Shown piece by piece: positions 35,809-50,000 of a DNA stretch of 64,000 nt. Location: contig CM050672.1 in the NCBI GenBank assembly GCA_027574665.1, positions 11,454,001 to 11,518,000 of the forward strand. The letters are read 5' to 3'. Source of the DNA: Rhynochetos jubatus. Taxonomy: Eukaryota > Chordata > Aves > Eurypygiformes > Rhynochetidae. The stretch's first letter is position 1; the number at the start of each line of letters is the position of its first letter. The translations under genes and the position numbers were made by a program. The notes under the pieces were generated by a model. The model saw nothing but the letters and a program-made list of their open reading frames with translations, did not search any database and was not told the DNA's origin.

Positions 35809-38800
35809 ACAAGCCAGGCCTCAAACCACGAGAATCTCCAGCCCAAAAGGCAGCCAAAATCCAGCCCACATCCAGGAGTATTTCAAGAGCAGGGGATGGA
35901 GCAAGCCAGGCCTCAAACCACGAGAAGCTCCAGCCCAAGTATCAGCCAAAATGCAGCCCACATCCAGGAGCATATGAAGAGCAGGGTGTGGAGCAAGCCA
36001 GGCCTCAAACCACGAGAAGCTCCAGCCCAAAATGCAGCCAAAATCCAGCCCACATCGGGGAGAATCTCAAGAGCAGGGGGTGGAGCAAGCCAGGTCTCAA
36101 ACCACGAGAAGCTCCAGCCCAAAAGGCAGCCAAAATCCAGCCCACATCCGGGAGAATCTCAAGAGCAGGGGGTGGAGCAAGCCAGGCCTCAAACCACGAG
36201 AAGCTCCAGGCCAAAAGGCAGCCAAATGCAGCCCACATACGGGAGAATCTCAAGAACAGGGGGTGGAGCAAGCCAGGCCTCAAACCACGAGAAGCTCCAG
36301 CCCAAGTATCAGCCAAAATGCAGCCCACATACAGGAGAATCTCAAGAGCAGGGGGTGGAGCAAGCCAGGCCTCAAACCACGAGAAGCTCCAGGCCAAAAG
36401 GCAGCCAAATGCAGCCCACATCCGGGAGAATCTCAAGAGCAGGGGGTGGAGCAAGCCAGGCCTCAAACCACGAGAAGCTCCAGCCCAAAATGCAGCGAAA
36501 ATGCAGCCCACATCCGGGAGAATCTCAAGAGCAGGGGGTGGAGAAGCCAGGCCTCAAACCACGAGAAGTTCCAGCCCAAAAGTCATCCAAATTGCAGCCC
36601 ACATCCGGGAGAATCTGAAGAGCAGGGGGTGGAGCAAGCCAGGCCTCAAACCATGAGAAGCTCCAGCCCAAAAGGCAGCCAAAATGCAGCCCACATCCAA
36701 AAGAATATGAAGAGCTAGGGGTGGAGCACGACAGGCCTCAAGCCACGAGAAGCTCCAGCCCAAAATGCAGCCAAAATCTAGCCCACATCCGGGAGAATCT
36801 CAAGAGCAGGGGGTGGAGCAAGCCAGGCCTCAAACCACGAGCAGCTCCAGCCCAAAAGGCAGCCAAAATGCAGCGCACATCCGGGAGAATCTCAAGAGCA
36901 GGGGGTGGAGCAAGCCAGGCCTCAAACCACGAGAAGCTCCAGCCCAAAAGGCAGCCAAAATGCAGCCCACATCCAGGACAATTTCAAGAGCAGGGGGTGG
37001 AGCAAGCCAGGCCTCAAACCACGAGAAGCTCCAGCCCAAAAGGCAGCCAAAATGCAGCCCACATCCAGGACAATTTCAAGAGCAGGGGGTGGAGCAAGCC
37101 AGGCCTCAAACCACGAGAAGCTCCAGCCCAAAAGGCAGCCAAAATGCAGCCCACATCCGGGAGAATCTCAAGAGCAGGGGGTGGAGCAAGCCAGGCCTCA
37201 AACCACGAGAAGCTCCAGCCCAAAAGGCAGCCAAAATCCAGCCCACATCCGGGAGAATCTCAAGAGCAGGGGGTGGAGCAAGCCAGGCCTCAAACCACGA
37301 GAAGCTCCAGCCCTAAAGGCAGCCAAAATCCAGCCCACATCCGGGAGAATATCAAGAGTAGGGGGTGGAGCAAGCCAGGCCTCAAACCATGAGAAGCTCC
37401 AGCCCAAAAGGCAGCCAAAATGCAGGCCACATCCGGGAGAATCTCAAGAGCAGGGGGTGGAGCAAACCAGGCTTCAAACCACGAGAAGCTCCAGCCCAAA
37501 ATGCAGCCAAAATCCAGCCCACATCCGGGAGATTCTCAAGAGCAGGGGGTGGAGCAAGCCAGGCCTCAAACCTCGAGAAGCTCCAGCCCAAAATTCAGCC
37601 AAAATCCAGCCCACCTCCGGGAGAATCTCAAGAGCAGGGGGTGGAGCAAGCCAGGCCTCAAACCACGAGAAGCTCCAGCCCAAAAGGCAGCCAAAATCCA
37701 GCCCACATCCGGGAGAATCTCAAGAGCAGGGGGTGGAGCAAGCCAGGACTCAAACCACGAGAAGCTCCAGCCCAAAAGGCAGCCAAAATCCAGCCCACAT
37801 CCGGGAGAATCTCAAGAGCAGGGGGTGGAGCAAGCCAGGCCCCAAACCACGAGAATCTCCAGCCCAAGTGTCAGTCAAAATGCAGCCCACATCCGGGAGA
37901 ATCTCAAGAGCAGGGGGTGGAGCAAGGCAGGCCTCAAACCACGAGAAGCTCCAGCCCAAAAGGCAGCCAAAATCCAGCCCACATCCGGGAGAATCTCAAG
38001 AGCAGGGGGTGCAGCAAGCCAGGCCTCAAACCACGAGAAGCTCCAGCCCAAGTATCAGCCAAAATGCAGCCCACATCCAGGAGCATATGAAGAGCAGGGT
38101 GTGGAGCAAGGCAGGCCTCAAACCACGAGAAGCTCAAGCCCAAGTATCAGCCAAAATCCAGCCCACATCCGGGAGATTCTCAAGAGCAGGGGGTGGAGCA
38201 AGCCAGGCCTCAAACCTCGAGAAGCTCCAGTCCAAAATGCAGCCAAAATCCAGCCCACATCCGGGAGATTCTCAAGAGCAGGGGGTGGAGCAAGCCAGGC
38301 CTCAAACCTCGAGAAGCTCCAGCCCAAAAGGCAGCCAAAATCCAGCCCACATCCGGGAGAATCTCAAGAGCAGGGGGTGGAGCAAGCCAGGCCTCAAACC
38401 ACGAGAAGCTCCAGCCCAAAAGGCAGCCAAAATGCAGCCCAGATCCAGGAGAATATCAAGAGCAGGGGGTGGAGCAAGCCAGGCCTCAAACCACGAGAAG
38501 TTCCAGCCCTAAAGGCAGCCAAAATGCAGCCCACATCCGGGACAATCTCAAGAGCAGGGGGTGGAGCAAGCCAGGCCTCAAACCACGAGAAGCTCCAGCC
38601 CAAGAATCACCCAGAATGCAGCCCACATCCAGGAGAATCTCAAGAGCAGGGGGTGGAGCAAGCCAGGCTTCAAACCTCGAGAAGCTCCAGCCCAAAAGGC
38701 AGCCAAAATCCAGCCCACATCCGGGAGATTCTCAAGAGTAGGAGGTGGAGCAAGCCAGGCCTCAAACCTCGAGAAGCTCCAGCCCAAAAGGCAGCCAAAA

Positions 38801-39669
38801 TGCAGCCCAAATCCGGGAGATTCTCAAGAGCAGGAGGTGGAGCAAGCCAGGCCTCAAACCTCGAGAAGCTCCAGCCCAAAATGCAGCCAAAATCTAGCCC
38901 ACATCCGGGAGAATCTCAAGAGCAGGGGGTGGAGCAAGCCAGGCCTCAAACCTCGAGAAGCTCCAGCCCAAAATTCAGCCAAAATCCAGCCCACCTCCGG
39001 GAGAATCTCAAGAGCAGGGGGTGGAGCAAGCCAGGCCTCAAACCACGAGAAGCTCCAGCCCAAAAGGCAGCCAAAATCCAGCCCACATCCGGGAGAATCT
39101 CAAGAGCAGGGGGTGGAGCAAGCCAGGACTCAAACCACGAGAAGCTCCAGCCCAAAAGGCAGCCAAAATCCAGCCCACATCCGGGAGAATCTCAAGAGCA
39201 GGGGGTGGAGCAAGCCAGGCCCCAAACCACGAGAATCTCCAGCCCAAGTATCAGTCAAAATGCAGCCCACATCCGGGAGAATCTCAAGAGCAGGGGGTGG
39301 AGCAAGCCAGGCCTCAAACCACGAGAAGCTCCAGCCCAAAAGGCAGCCAAAATCCAGCCCACATCCGGGAGAATCTCAAGAGCAGGGGGTGCAGCAAGCC
39401 AGGCCTCAAACCACGAGAAGCTCCAGCCCAAGTATCAGCCAAAATGCAGCCCACATCCAGGAGCATATGAAGAGCAGGGTGTGGAGCAAGCCAGGCCTCA
39501 AACCACGAGAAGCTCAAGCCCAAGTATCAGCCAAAATCCAGCCCACATCCGGGAGATTCTCAAGAGCAGGGGGTGGAGCAAGCCAGGCCTCAAACCTCGA
39601 GAAGCTCCAGTCCAAAATGCAGCCAAAATCCAGCCCACATCCGGGAGAATCTCAAGAGCAGGGGGTGGA
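35809..39669 (+). repeat. 42-monomer subunit U1 (3,861 bp)
   Basis: Delimited by the unique GGTGGAACAAGCC marker, which stands at 35809, 39670, 44083 and 47944. Length is 42 x 92 - 3. Order inside: CATATG monomer, a-b-a-c tetramer (36200-36500), AAAAGTCATCCAAATTGC, GAGCTAGGGG, CCAGGACAATTTC twice, then the two eight-monomer segments 1,380 bp apart. U1 has C at 38831 where U2-U4 have T. Confidence 0.93.
37535..39650 (+). repeat. Internal duplication of eight monomers at 1,380 bp (15 monomers) within the 42-mer
   Basis: 37535-38270 matches 38915-39650. Markers are AAAATTCAGCC, CAGGACTC, AAGTGTCAGTC or AAGTATCAGTC, GGGTGCAGC (38010 and 39390), CATATG, and GTCCAAAATGC. A few differences (GTGTC/GTATC, GCAAGGCAGG/GCAAGCCAGG) show it is older than the 42-mer amplification. 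It is carried in U2 (41871/43251), U3 (46284/47664) and U4 (50145/51525). Confidence 0.9.
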
Positions 39670-42600
39670 ACAAGCCAGGCCTCAAACCACGAGAATCTCC
39701 AGCCCAAAAGGCAGCCAAAATCCAGCCCACATCCAGGAGTATTTCAAGAGCAGGGGATGGAGCAAGCCAGGCCTCAAACCACGAGAAGCTCCAGCCCAAG
39801 TATCAGCCAAAATGCAGCCCACATCCAGGAGCATATGAAGAGCAGGGTGTGGAGCAAGCCAGGCCTCAAACCACGAGAAGCTCCAGCCCAAAATGCAGCC
39901 AAAATCCAGCCCACATCGGGGAGAATCTCAAGAGCAGGGGGTGGAGCAAGCCAGGTCTCAAACCACGAGAAGCTCCAGCCCAAAAGGCAGCCAAAATCCA
40001 GCCCACATCCGGGAGAATCTCAAGAGCAGGGGGTGGAGCAAGCCAGGCCTCAAACCACGAGAAGCTCCAGGCCAAAAGGCAGCCAAATGCAGCCCACATA
40101 CGGGAGAATCTCAAGAACAGGGGGTGGAGCAAGCCAGGCCTCAAACCACGAGAAGCTCCAGCCCAAGTATCAGCCAAAATGCAGCCCACATACAGGAGAA
40201 TCTCAAGAGCAGGGGGTGGAGCAAGCCAGGCCTCAAACCACGAGAAGCTCCAGGCCAAAAGGCAGCCAAATGCAGCCCACATCCGGGAGAATCTCAAGAG
40301 CAGGGGGTGGAGCAAGCCAGGCCTCAAACCACGAGAAGCTCCAGCCCAAAATGCAGCGAAAATGCAGCCCACATCCGGGAGAATCTCAAGAGCAGGGGGT
40401 GGAGAAGCCAGGCCTCAAACCACGAGAAGTTCCAGCCCAAAAGTCATCCAAATTGCAGCCCACATCCGGGAGAATCTGAAGAGCAGGGGGTGGAGCAAGC
40501 CAGGCCTCAAACCATGAGAAGCTCCAGCCCAAAAGGCAGCCAAAATGCAGCCCACATCCAAAAGAATATGAAGAGCTAGGGGTGGAGCACGACAGGCCTC
40601 AAGCCACGAGAAGCTCCAGCCCAAAATGCAGCCAAAATCTAGCCCACATCCGGGAGAATCTCAAGAGCAGGGGGTGGAGCAAGCCAGGCCTCAAACCACG
40701 AGCAGCTCCAGCCCAAAAGGCAGCCAAAATGCAGCGCACATCCGGGAGAATCTCAAGAGCAGGGGGTGGAGCAAGCCAGGCCTCAAACCACGAGAAGCTC
40801 CAGCCCAAAAGGCAGCCAAAATGCAGCCCACATCCAGGACAATTTCAAGAGCAGGGGGTGGAGCAAGCCAGGCCTCAAACCACGAGAAGCTCCAGCCCAA
40901 AAGGCAGCCAAAATGCAGCCCACATCCAGGACAATTTCAAGAGCAGGGGGTGGAGCAAGCCAGGCCTCAAACCACGAGAAGCTCCAGCCCAAAAGGCAGC
41001 CAAAATGCAGCCCACATCCGGGAGAATCTCAAGAGCAGGGGGTGGAGCAAGCCAGGCCTCAAACCACGAGAAGCTCCAGCCCAAAAGGCAGCCAAAATCC
41101 AGCCCACATCCGGGAGAATCTCAAGAGCAGGGGGTGGAGCAAGCCAGGCCTCAAACCACGAGAAGCTCCAGCCCTAAAGGCAGCCAAAATCCAGCCCACA
41201 TCCGGGAGAATATCAAGAGTAGGGGGTGGAGCAAGCCAGGCCTCAAACCATGAGAAGCTCCAGCCCAAAAGGCAGCCAAAATGCAGGCCACATCCGGGAG
41301 AATCTCAAGAGCAGGGGGTGGAGCAAACCAGGCTTCAAACCACGAGAAGCTCCAGCCCAAAATGCAGCCAAAATCCAGCCCACATCCGGGAGATTCTCAA
41401 GAGCAGGGGGTGGAGCAAGCCAGGCCTCAAACCTCGAGAAGCTCCAGCCCAAAATTCAGCCAAAATCCAGCCCACCTCCGGGAGAATCTCAAGAGCAGGG
41501 GGTGGAGCAAGCCAGGCCTCAAACCACGAGAAGCTCCAGCCCAAAAGGCAGCCAAAATCCAGCCCACATCCGGGAGAATCTCAAGAGCAGGGGGTGGAGC
41601 AAGCCAGGACTCAAACCACGAGAAGCTCCAGCCCAAAAGGCAGCCAAAATCCAGCCCACATCCGGGAGAATCTCAAGAGCAGGGGGTGGAGCAAGCCAGG
41701 CCCCAAACCACGAGAATCTCCAGCCCAAGTGTCAGTCAAAATGCAGCCCACATCCGGGAGAATCTCAAGAGCAGGGGGTGGAGCAAGGCAGGCCTCAAAC
41801 CACGAGAAGCTCCAGCCCAAAAGGCAGCCAAAATCCAGCCCACATCCGGGAGAATCTCAAGAGCAGGGGGTGCAGCAAGCCAGGCCTCAAACCACGAGAA
41901 GCTCCAGCCCAAGTATCAGCCAAAATGCAGCCCACATCCAGGAGCATATGAAGAGCAGGGTGTGGAGCAAGGCAGGCCTCAAACCACGAGAAGCTCAAGC
42001 CCAAGTATCAGCCAAAATCCAGCCCACATCCGGGAGATTCTCAAGAGCAGGGGGTGGAGCAAGCCAGGCCTCAAACCTCGAGAAGCTCCAGTCCAAAATG
42101 CAGCCAAAATCCAGCCCACATCCGGGAGATTCTCAAGAGCAGGGGGTGGAGCAAGCCAGGCCTCAAACCTCGAGAAGCTCCAGCCCAAAAGGCAGCCAAA
42201 ATCCAGCCCACATCCGGGAGAATCTCAAGAGCAGGGGGTGGAGCAAGCCAGGCCTCAAACCACGAGAAGCTCCAGCCCAAAAGGCAGCCAAAATGCAGCC
42301 CAGATCCAGGAGAATATCAAGAGCAGGGGGTGGAGCAAGCCAGGCCTCAAACCACGAGAAGTTCCAGCCCTAAAGGCAGCCAAAATGCAGCCCACATCCG
42401 GGACAATCTCAAGAGCAGGGGGTGGAGCAAGCCAGGCCTCAAACCACGAGAAGCTCCAGCCCAAGAATCACCCAGAATGCAGCCCACATCCAGGAGAATC
42501 TCAAGAGCAGGGGGTGGAGCAAGCCAGGCTTCAAACCTCGAGAAGCTCCAGCCCAAAAGGCAGCCAAAATCCAGCCCACATCCGGGAGATTCTCAAGAGT

Positions 42601-44082
42601 AGGAGGTGGAGCAAGCCAGGCCTCAAACCTCGAGAAGCTCCAGCCCAAAAGGCAGCCAAAATGCAGCCCAAATCCGGGAGATTCTCAAGAGTAGGAGGTG
42701 GAGCAAGCCAGGCCTCAAACCTCGAGAAGCTCCAGCCCAAAATGCAGCCAAAATCTAGCCCACATCCGGGAGAATCTCAAGAGCAGGGGGTGGAGCAAGC
42801 CAGGCCTCAAACCTCGAGAAGCTCCAGCCCAAAATTCAGCCAAAATCCAGCCCACCTCCGGGAGAATCTCAAGAGCAGGGGGTGGAGCAAGCCAGGACTC
42901 AAACCACGAGAAGCTCCAGCCCAAAAGGCAGCCAAAATCCAGCCCACATCCGGGAGAATCTCAAGAGCAGGGGGTGGAGCAAGCCAGGACTCAAACCACG
43001 AGAAGCTCCAGCCCAAAAGGCAGCCAAAATCCAGCCCACATCCGGGAGAATCTCAAGAGCAGGGGGTGGAGCAAGCCAGGCCCCAAACCACGAGAATCTC
43101 CAGCCCAAGTATCAGTCAAAATGCAGCCCACATCCGGGAGAATCTCAAGAGCAGGGGGTGGAGCAAGCCAGGCCTCAAACCACGAGAAGCTCCAGCCCAA
43201 AAGGCAGCCAAAATCCAGCCCACATCCGGGAGAATCTCAAGAGCAGGGGGTGCAGCAAGCCAGGCCTCAAACCACGAGAAGCTCCAGCCCAAGTATCAGC
43301 CAAAATGCAGCCCACATCCAGGAGCATATGAAGAGCAGGGTGTGGAGCAAGCCAGGCCTCAAACCACGAGAAGCTCAAGCCCAAGTATCAGCCAAAATCC
43401 AGCCCACATCCGGGAGATTCTCAAGAGCAGGGGGTGGAGCAAGCCAGGCCTCAAACCTCGAGAAGCTCCAGTCCAAAATGCAGCCAAAATCCAGCCCACA
43501 TCCGGGAGATTCTCAAGAGCAGGGGGTGGAGCAAGCCAGGCCTCAAACCTCGAGAAGCTCCAGCCCAAAAGGCAGCCAAAATGCAGCCCACATCCGGGAC
43601 AATTTCAAGAGCAGGGGGTGATGCAAGCCAGGCCCCAAACCACGAGAATCTCCAGCCCAAGTATCAGAAAAAATGCAGCCCACATCCGGGAGAATATCAA
43701 GAGCAGGGGGTGGAGCAAGCCAGGCCTCAAACCACGAGAAGCTCCAGCCCAAAAGGCAGCCAAAATGCAGCCCACATCCGGGAGAATATCAAGAGTAGGG
43801 GGTGGAGCAAGCCAGGCCTCAAACCACGAGAAGCTCCAGCCCAAAAGGCAGCCAAAATGCAGCCCACATCCGGGAGAATCTCAAGAGCAGTGGGTGGAGC
43901 AATCCAGGCCTCAAACCATGAGAAGCTCCAGCCCAAAAGGCAGCCAAAATGCAGGCCACATCCGGGAGAATCTCAAGAGCAGGGGGTGGAGCAAGCCAGG
44001 CCTCAAACCACGAGAAGCTCCAGCCCAAGAATCACCCAGAATGCAGCCCACATCCGGGAGAATCTCAAGAGCAGGGGGTGGA
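39670..44082 (+). repeat. 42+6-monomer subunit U2 (4,413 bp)
   Basis: Same as U1 for 42 monomers, followed by six extra monomers (about 43574-44082) that are the lead monomers of the next 8,274-bp unit. A private substitution is A at 42897 (CAGGACTC), where U1 has C at 39036. Confidence 0.93.
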
Positions 44083-47000
44083 ACAAGCCAGGCCTCAAAC
44101 CACGAGAATCTCCAGCCCAAAAGGCAGCCAAAATCCAGCCCACATCCAGGAGTATTTCAAGAGCAGGGGATGGAGCAAGCCAGGCCTCAAACCACGAGAA
44201 GCTCCAGCCCAAGTATCAGCCAAAATGCAGCCCACATCCAGGAGCATATGAAGAGCAGGGTGTGGAGCAAGCCAGGCCTCAAACCACGAGAAGCTCCAGC
44301 CCAAAATGCAGCCAAAATCCAGCCCACATCGGGGAGAATCTCAAGAGCAGGGGGTGGAGCAAGCCAGGTCTCAAACCACGAGAAGCTCCAGCCCAAAAGG
44401 CAGCCAAAATCCAGCCCACATCCGGGAGAATCTCAAGAGCAGGGGGTGGAGCAAGCCAGGCCTCAAACCACGAGAAGCTCCAGGCCAAAAGGCAGCCAAA
44501 TGCAGCCCACATACGGGAGAATCTCAAGAACAGGGGGTGGAGCAAGCCAGGCCTCAAACCACGAGAAGCTCCAGCCCAAGTATCAGCCAAAATGCAGCCC
44601 ACATACAGGAGAATCTCAAGAGCAGGGGGTGGAGCAAGCCAGGCCTCAAACCACGAGAAGCTCCAGGCCAAAAGGCAGCCAAATGCAGCCCACATCCGGG
44701 AGAATCTCAAGAGCAGGGGGTGGAGCAAGCCAGGCCTCAAACCACGAGAAGCTCCAGCCCAAAATGCAGCCAAAATGCAGCCCACATCCGGGAGAATCTC
44801 AAGAGCAGGGGGTGGAGAAGCCAGGCCTCAAACCACGAGAAGTTCCAGCCCAAAAGTCATCCAAATTGCAGCCCACATCCGGGAGAATCTGAAGAGCAGG
44901 GGGTGGAGCAAGCCAGGCCTCAAACCATGAGAAGCTCCAGCCCAAAAGGCAGCCAAAATGCAGCCCACATCCAAAAGAATATGAAGAGCTAGGGGTGGAG
45001 CACGACAGGCCTCAAGCCACGAGAAGCTCCAGCCCAAAATGCAGCCAAAATCTAGCCCACATCCGGGAGAATCTCAAGAGCAGGGGGTGGAGCAAGCCAG
45101 GCCTCAAACCACGAGCAGCTCCAGCCCAAAAGGCAGCCAAAATGCAGCGCACATCCGGGAGAATCTCAAGAGCAGGGGGTGGAGCAAGCCAGGCCTCAAA
45201 CCACGAGAAGCTCCAGCCCAAAAGGCAGCCAAAATGCAGCCCACATCCAGGACAATTTCAAGAGCAGGGGGTGGAGCAAGCCAGGCCTCAAACCACGAGA
45301 AGCTCCAGCCCAAAAGGCAGCCAAAATGCAGCCCACATCCAGGACAATTTCAAGAGCAGGGGGTGGAGCAAGCCAGGCCTCAAACCACGAGAAGCTCCAG
45401 CCCAAAAGGCAGCCAAAATGCAGCCCACATCCGGGAGAATCTCAAGAGCAGGGGGTGGAGCAAGCCAGGCCTCAAACCACGAGAAGCTCCAGCCCAAAAG
45501 GCAGCCAAAATCCAGCCCACATCCGGGAGAATCTCAAGAGCAGGGGGTGGAGCAAGCCAGGCCTCAAACCACGAGAAGCTCCAGCCCTAAAGGCAGCCAA
45601 AATCCAGCCCACATCCGGGAGAATATCAAGAGTAGGGGGTGGAGCAAGCCAGGCCTCAAACCATGAGAAGCTCCAGCCCAAAAGGCAGCCAAAATGCAGG
45701 CCACATCCGGGAGAATCTCAAGAGCAGGGGGTGGAGCAAACCAGGCTTCAAACCACGAGAAGCTCCAGCCCAAAATGCAGCCAAAATCCAGCCCACATCC
45801 GGGAGATTCTCAAGAGCAGGGGGTGGAGCAAGCCAGGCCTCAAACCTCGAGAAGCTCCAGCCCAAAATTCAGCCAAAATCCAGCCCACCTCCGGGAGAAT
45901 CTCAAGAGCAGGGGGTGGAGCAAGCCAGGCCTCAAACCACGAGAAGCTCCAGCCCAAAAGGCAGCCAAAATCCAGCCCACATCCGGGAGAATCTCAAGAG
46001 CAGGGGGTGGAGCAAGCCAGGACTCAAACCACGAGAAGCTCCAGCCCAAAAGGCAGCCAAAATCCAGCCCACATCCGGGAGAATCTCAAGAGCAGGGGGT
46101 GGAGCAAGCCAGGCCCCAAACCACGAGAATCTCCAGCCCAAGTGTCAGTCAAAATGCAGCCCACATCCGGGAGAATCTCAAGAGCAGGGGGTGGAGCAAG
46201 GCAGGCCTCAAACCACGAGAAGCTCCAGCCCAAAAGGCAGCCAAAATCCAGCCCACATCCGGGAGAATCTCAAGAGCAGGGGGTGCAGCAAGCCAGGCCT
46301 CAAACCACGAGAAGCTCCAGCCCAAGTATCAGCCAAAATGCAGCCCACATCCAGGAGCATATGAAGAGCAGGGTGTGGAGCAAGGCAGGCCTCAAACCAC
46401 GAGAAGCTCAAGCCCAAGTATCAGCCAAAATCCAGCCCACATCCGGGAGATTCTCAAGAGCAGGGGGTGGAGCAAGCCAGGCCTCAAACCTCGAGAAGCT
46501 CCAGTCCAAAATGCAGCCAAAATCCAGCCCACATCCGGGAGATTCTCAAGAGCAGGGGGTGGAGCAAGCCAGGCCTCAAACCTCGAGAAGCTCCAGCCCA
46601 AAAGGCAGCCAAAATCCAGCCCACATCCGGGAGAATCTCAAGAGCAGGGGGTGGAGCAAGCCAGGCCTCAAACCACGAGAAGCTCCAGCCCAAAAGGCAG
46701 CCAAAATGCAGCCCAGATCCAGGAGAATATCAAGAGCAGGGGGTGGAGCAAGCCAGGCCTCAAACCACGAGAAGTTCCAGCCCTAAAGGCAGCCAAAATG
46801 CAGCCCACATCCGGGACAATCTCAAGAGCAGGGGGTGGAGCAAGCCAGGCCTCAAACCACGAGAAGCTCCAGCCCAAGAATCACCCAGAATGCAGCCCAC
46901 ATCCAGGAGAATCTCAAGAGCAGGGGGTGGAGCAAGCCAGGCTTCAAACCTCGAGAAGCTCCAGCCCAAAAGGCAGCCAAAATCCAGCCCACATCCGGGA

Positions 47001-50000
47001 GATTCTCAAGAGTAGGAGGTGGAGCAAGCCAGGCCTCAAACCTCGAGAAGCTCCAGCCCAAAAGGCAGCCAAAATGCAGCCCAAATCCGGGAGATTCTCA
47101 AGAGTAGGAGGTGGAGCAAGCCAGGCCTCAAACCTCGAGAAGCTCCAGCCCAAAATGCAGCCAAAATCTAGCCCACATCCGGGAGAATCTCAAGAGCAGG
47201 GGGTGGAGCAAGCCAGGCCTCAAACCTCGAGAAGCTCCAGCCCAAAATTCAGCCAAAATCCAGCCCACCTCCGGGAGAATCTCAAGAGCAGGGGGTGGAG
47301 CAAGCCAGGCCTCAAACCACGAGAAGCTCCAGCCCAAAAGGCAGCCAAAATCCAGCCCACATCCGGGAGAATCTCAAGAGCAGGGGGTGGAGCAAGCCAG
47401 GACTCAAACCACGAGAAGCTCCAGCCCAAAAGGCAGCCAAAATCCAGCCCACATCCGGGAGAATCTCAAGAGCAGGGGGTGGAGCAAGCCAGGCCCCAAA
47501 CCACGAGAATCTCCAGCCCAAGTATCAGTCAAAATGCAGCCCACATCCGGGAGAATCTCAAGAGCAGGGGGTGGAGCAAGCCAGGCCTCAAACCACGAGA
47601 AGCTCCAGCCCAAAAGGCAGCCAAAATCCAGCCCACATCCGGGAGAATCTCAAGAGCAGGGGGTGCAGCAAGCCAGGCCTCAAACCACGAGAAGCTCCAG
47701 CCCAAGTATCAGCCAAAATGCAGCCCACATCCAGGAGCATATGAAGAGCAGGGTGTGGAGCAAGCCAGGCCTCAAACCACGAGAAGCTCAAGCCCAAGTA
47801 TCAGCCAAAATCCAGCCCACATCCGGGAGATTCTCAAGAGCAGGGGGTGGAGCAAGCCAGGCCTCAAACCTCGAGAAGCTCCAGTCCAAAATGCAGCCAA
47901 AATCCAGCCCACATCCGGGAGAATCTCAAGAGCAGGGGGTGGAACAAGCCAGGCCTCAAACCACGAGAATCTCCAGCCCAAAAGGCAGCCAAAATCCAGC
48001 CCACATCCAGGAGTATTTCAAGAGCAGGGGATGGAGCAAGCCAGGCCTCAAACCACGAGAAGCTCCAGCCCAAGTATCAGCCAAAATGCAGCCCACATCC
48101 AGGAGCATATGAAGAGCAGGGTGTGGAGCAAGCCAGGCCTCAAACCACGAGAAGCTCCAGCCCAAAATGCAGCCAAAATCCAGCCCACATCGGGGAGAAT
48201 CTCAAGAGCAGGGGGTGGAGCAAGCCAGGTCTCAAACCACGAGAAGCTCCAGCCCAAAAGGCAGCCAAAATCCAGCCCACATCCGGGAGAATCTCAAGAG
48301 CAGGGGGTGGAGCAAGCCAGGCCTCAAACCACGAGAAGCTCCAGGCCAAAAGGCAGCCAAATGCAGCCCACATACGGGAGAATCTCAAGAACAGGGGGTG
48401 GAGCAAGCCAGGCCTCAAACCACGAGAAGCTCCAGCCCAAGTATCAGCCAAAATGCAGCCCACATACAGGAGAATCTCAAGAGCAGGGGGTGGAGCAAGC
48501 CAGGCCTCAAACCACGAGAAGCTCCAGGCCAAAAGGCAGCCAAATGCAGCCCACATCCGGGAGAATCTCAAGAGCAGGGGGTGGAGCAAGCCAGGCCTCA
48601 AACCACGAGAAGCTCCAGCCCAAAATGCAGCGAAAATGCAGCCCACATCCGGGAGAATCTCAAGAGCAGGGGGTGGAGAAGCCAGGCCTCAAACCACGAG
48701 AAGTTCCAGCCCAAAAGTCATCCAAATTGCAGCCCACATCCGGGAGAATCTGAAGAGCAGGGGGTGGAGCAAGCCAGGCCTCAAACCATGAGAAGCTCCA
48801 GCCCAAAAGGCAGCCAAAATGCAGCCCACATCCAAAAGAATATGAAGAGCTAGGGGTGGAGCACGACAGGCCTCAAGCCACGAGAAGCTCCAGCCCAAAA
48901 TGCAGCCAAAATCTAGCCCACATCCGGGAGAATCTCAAGAGCAGGGGGTGGAGCAAGCCAGGCCTCAAACCACGAGCAGCTCCAGCCCAAAAGGCAGCCA
49001 AAATGCAGCGCACATCCGGGAGAATCTCAAGAGCAGGGGGTGGAGCAAGCCAGGCCTCAAACCACGAGAAGCTCCAGCCCAAAAGGCAGCCAAAATGCAG
49101 CCCACATCCAGGACAATTTCAAGAGCAGGGGGTGGAGCAAGCCAGGCCTCAAACCACGAGAAGCTCCAGCCCAAAAGGCAGCCAAAATGCAGCCCACATC
49201 CAGGACAATTTCAAGAGCAGGGGGTGGAGCAAGCCAGGCCTCAAACCACGAGAAGCTCCAGCCCAAAAGGCAGCCAAAATGCAGCCCACATCCGGGAGAA
49301 TCTCAAGAGCAGGGGGTGGAGCAAGCCAGGCCTCAAACCACGAGAAGCTCCAGCCCAAAAGGCAGCCAAAATCCAGCCCACATCCGGGAGAATCTCAAGA
49401 GCAGGGGGTGGAGCAAGCCAGGCCTCAAACCACGAGAAGCTCCAGCCCTAAAGGCAGCCAAAATCCAGCCCACATCCGGGAGAATATCAAGAGTAGGGGG
49501 TGGAGCAAGCCAGGCCTCAAACCATGAGAAGCTCCAGCCCAAAAGGCAGCCAAAATGCAGGCCACATCCGGGAGAATCTCAAGAGCAGGGGGTGGAGCAA
49601 ACCAGGCTTCAAACCACGAGAAGCTCCAGCCCAAAATGCAGCCAAAATCCAGCCCACATCCGGGAGATTCTCAAGAGCAGGGGGTGGAGCAAGCCAGGCC
49701 TCAAACCTCGAGAAGCTCCAGCCCAAAATTCAGCCAAAATCCAGCCCACCTCCGGGAGAATCTCAAGAGCAGGGGGTGGAGCAAGCCAGGCCTCAAACCA
49801 CGAGAAGCTCCAGCCCAAAAGGCAGCCAAAATCCAGCCCACATCCGGGAGAATCTCAAGAGCAGGGGGTGGAGCAAGCCAGGACTCAAACCACGAGAAGC
49901 TCCAGCCCAAAAGGCAGCCAAAATCCAGCCCACATCCGGGAGAATCTCAAGAGCAGGGGGTGGAGCAAGCCAGGCCCCAAACCACGAGAATCTCCAGCCC

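Larger units (their letters stand above)
35300..43573 (+). repeat. 8,274-bp (90-monomer) higher-order unit, copy 1
   Basis: Matches 43574-51847 at an offset of 8,274 bp (90 x 92 - 6). The left edge is bracketed: at the site matching CCACGAG near 35278 the second copy reads CCTCGAG, and homology is continuous from the GGGACAATTTC/GGTGATGC monomer onward. The unit consists of six lead monomers (35300 to about 35808) plus two 42-monomer subunits. The six negative length steps are two sets of three 91-bp monomers, two with GCAGCCAAATG and one with GGAGAAGCC. Confidence 0.92.
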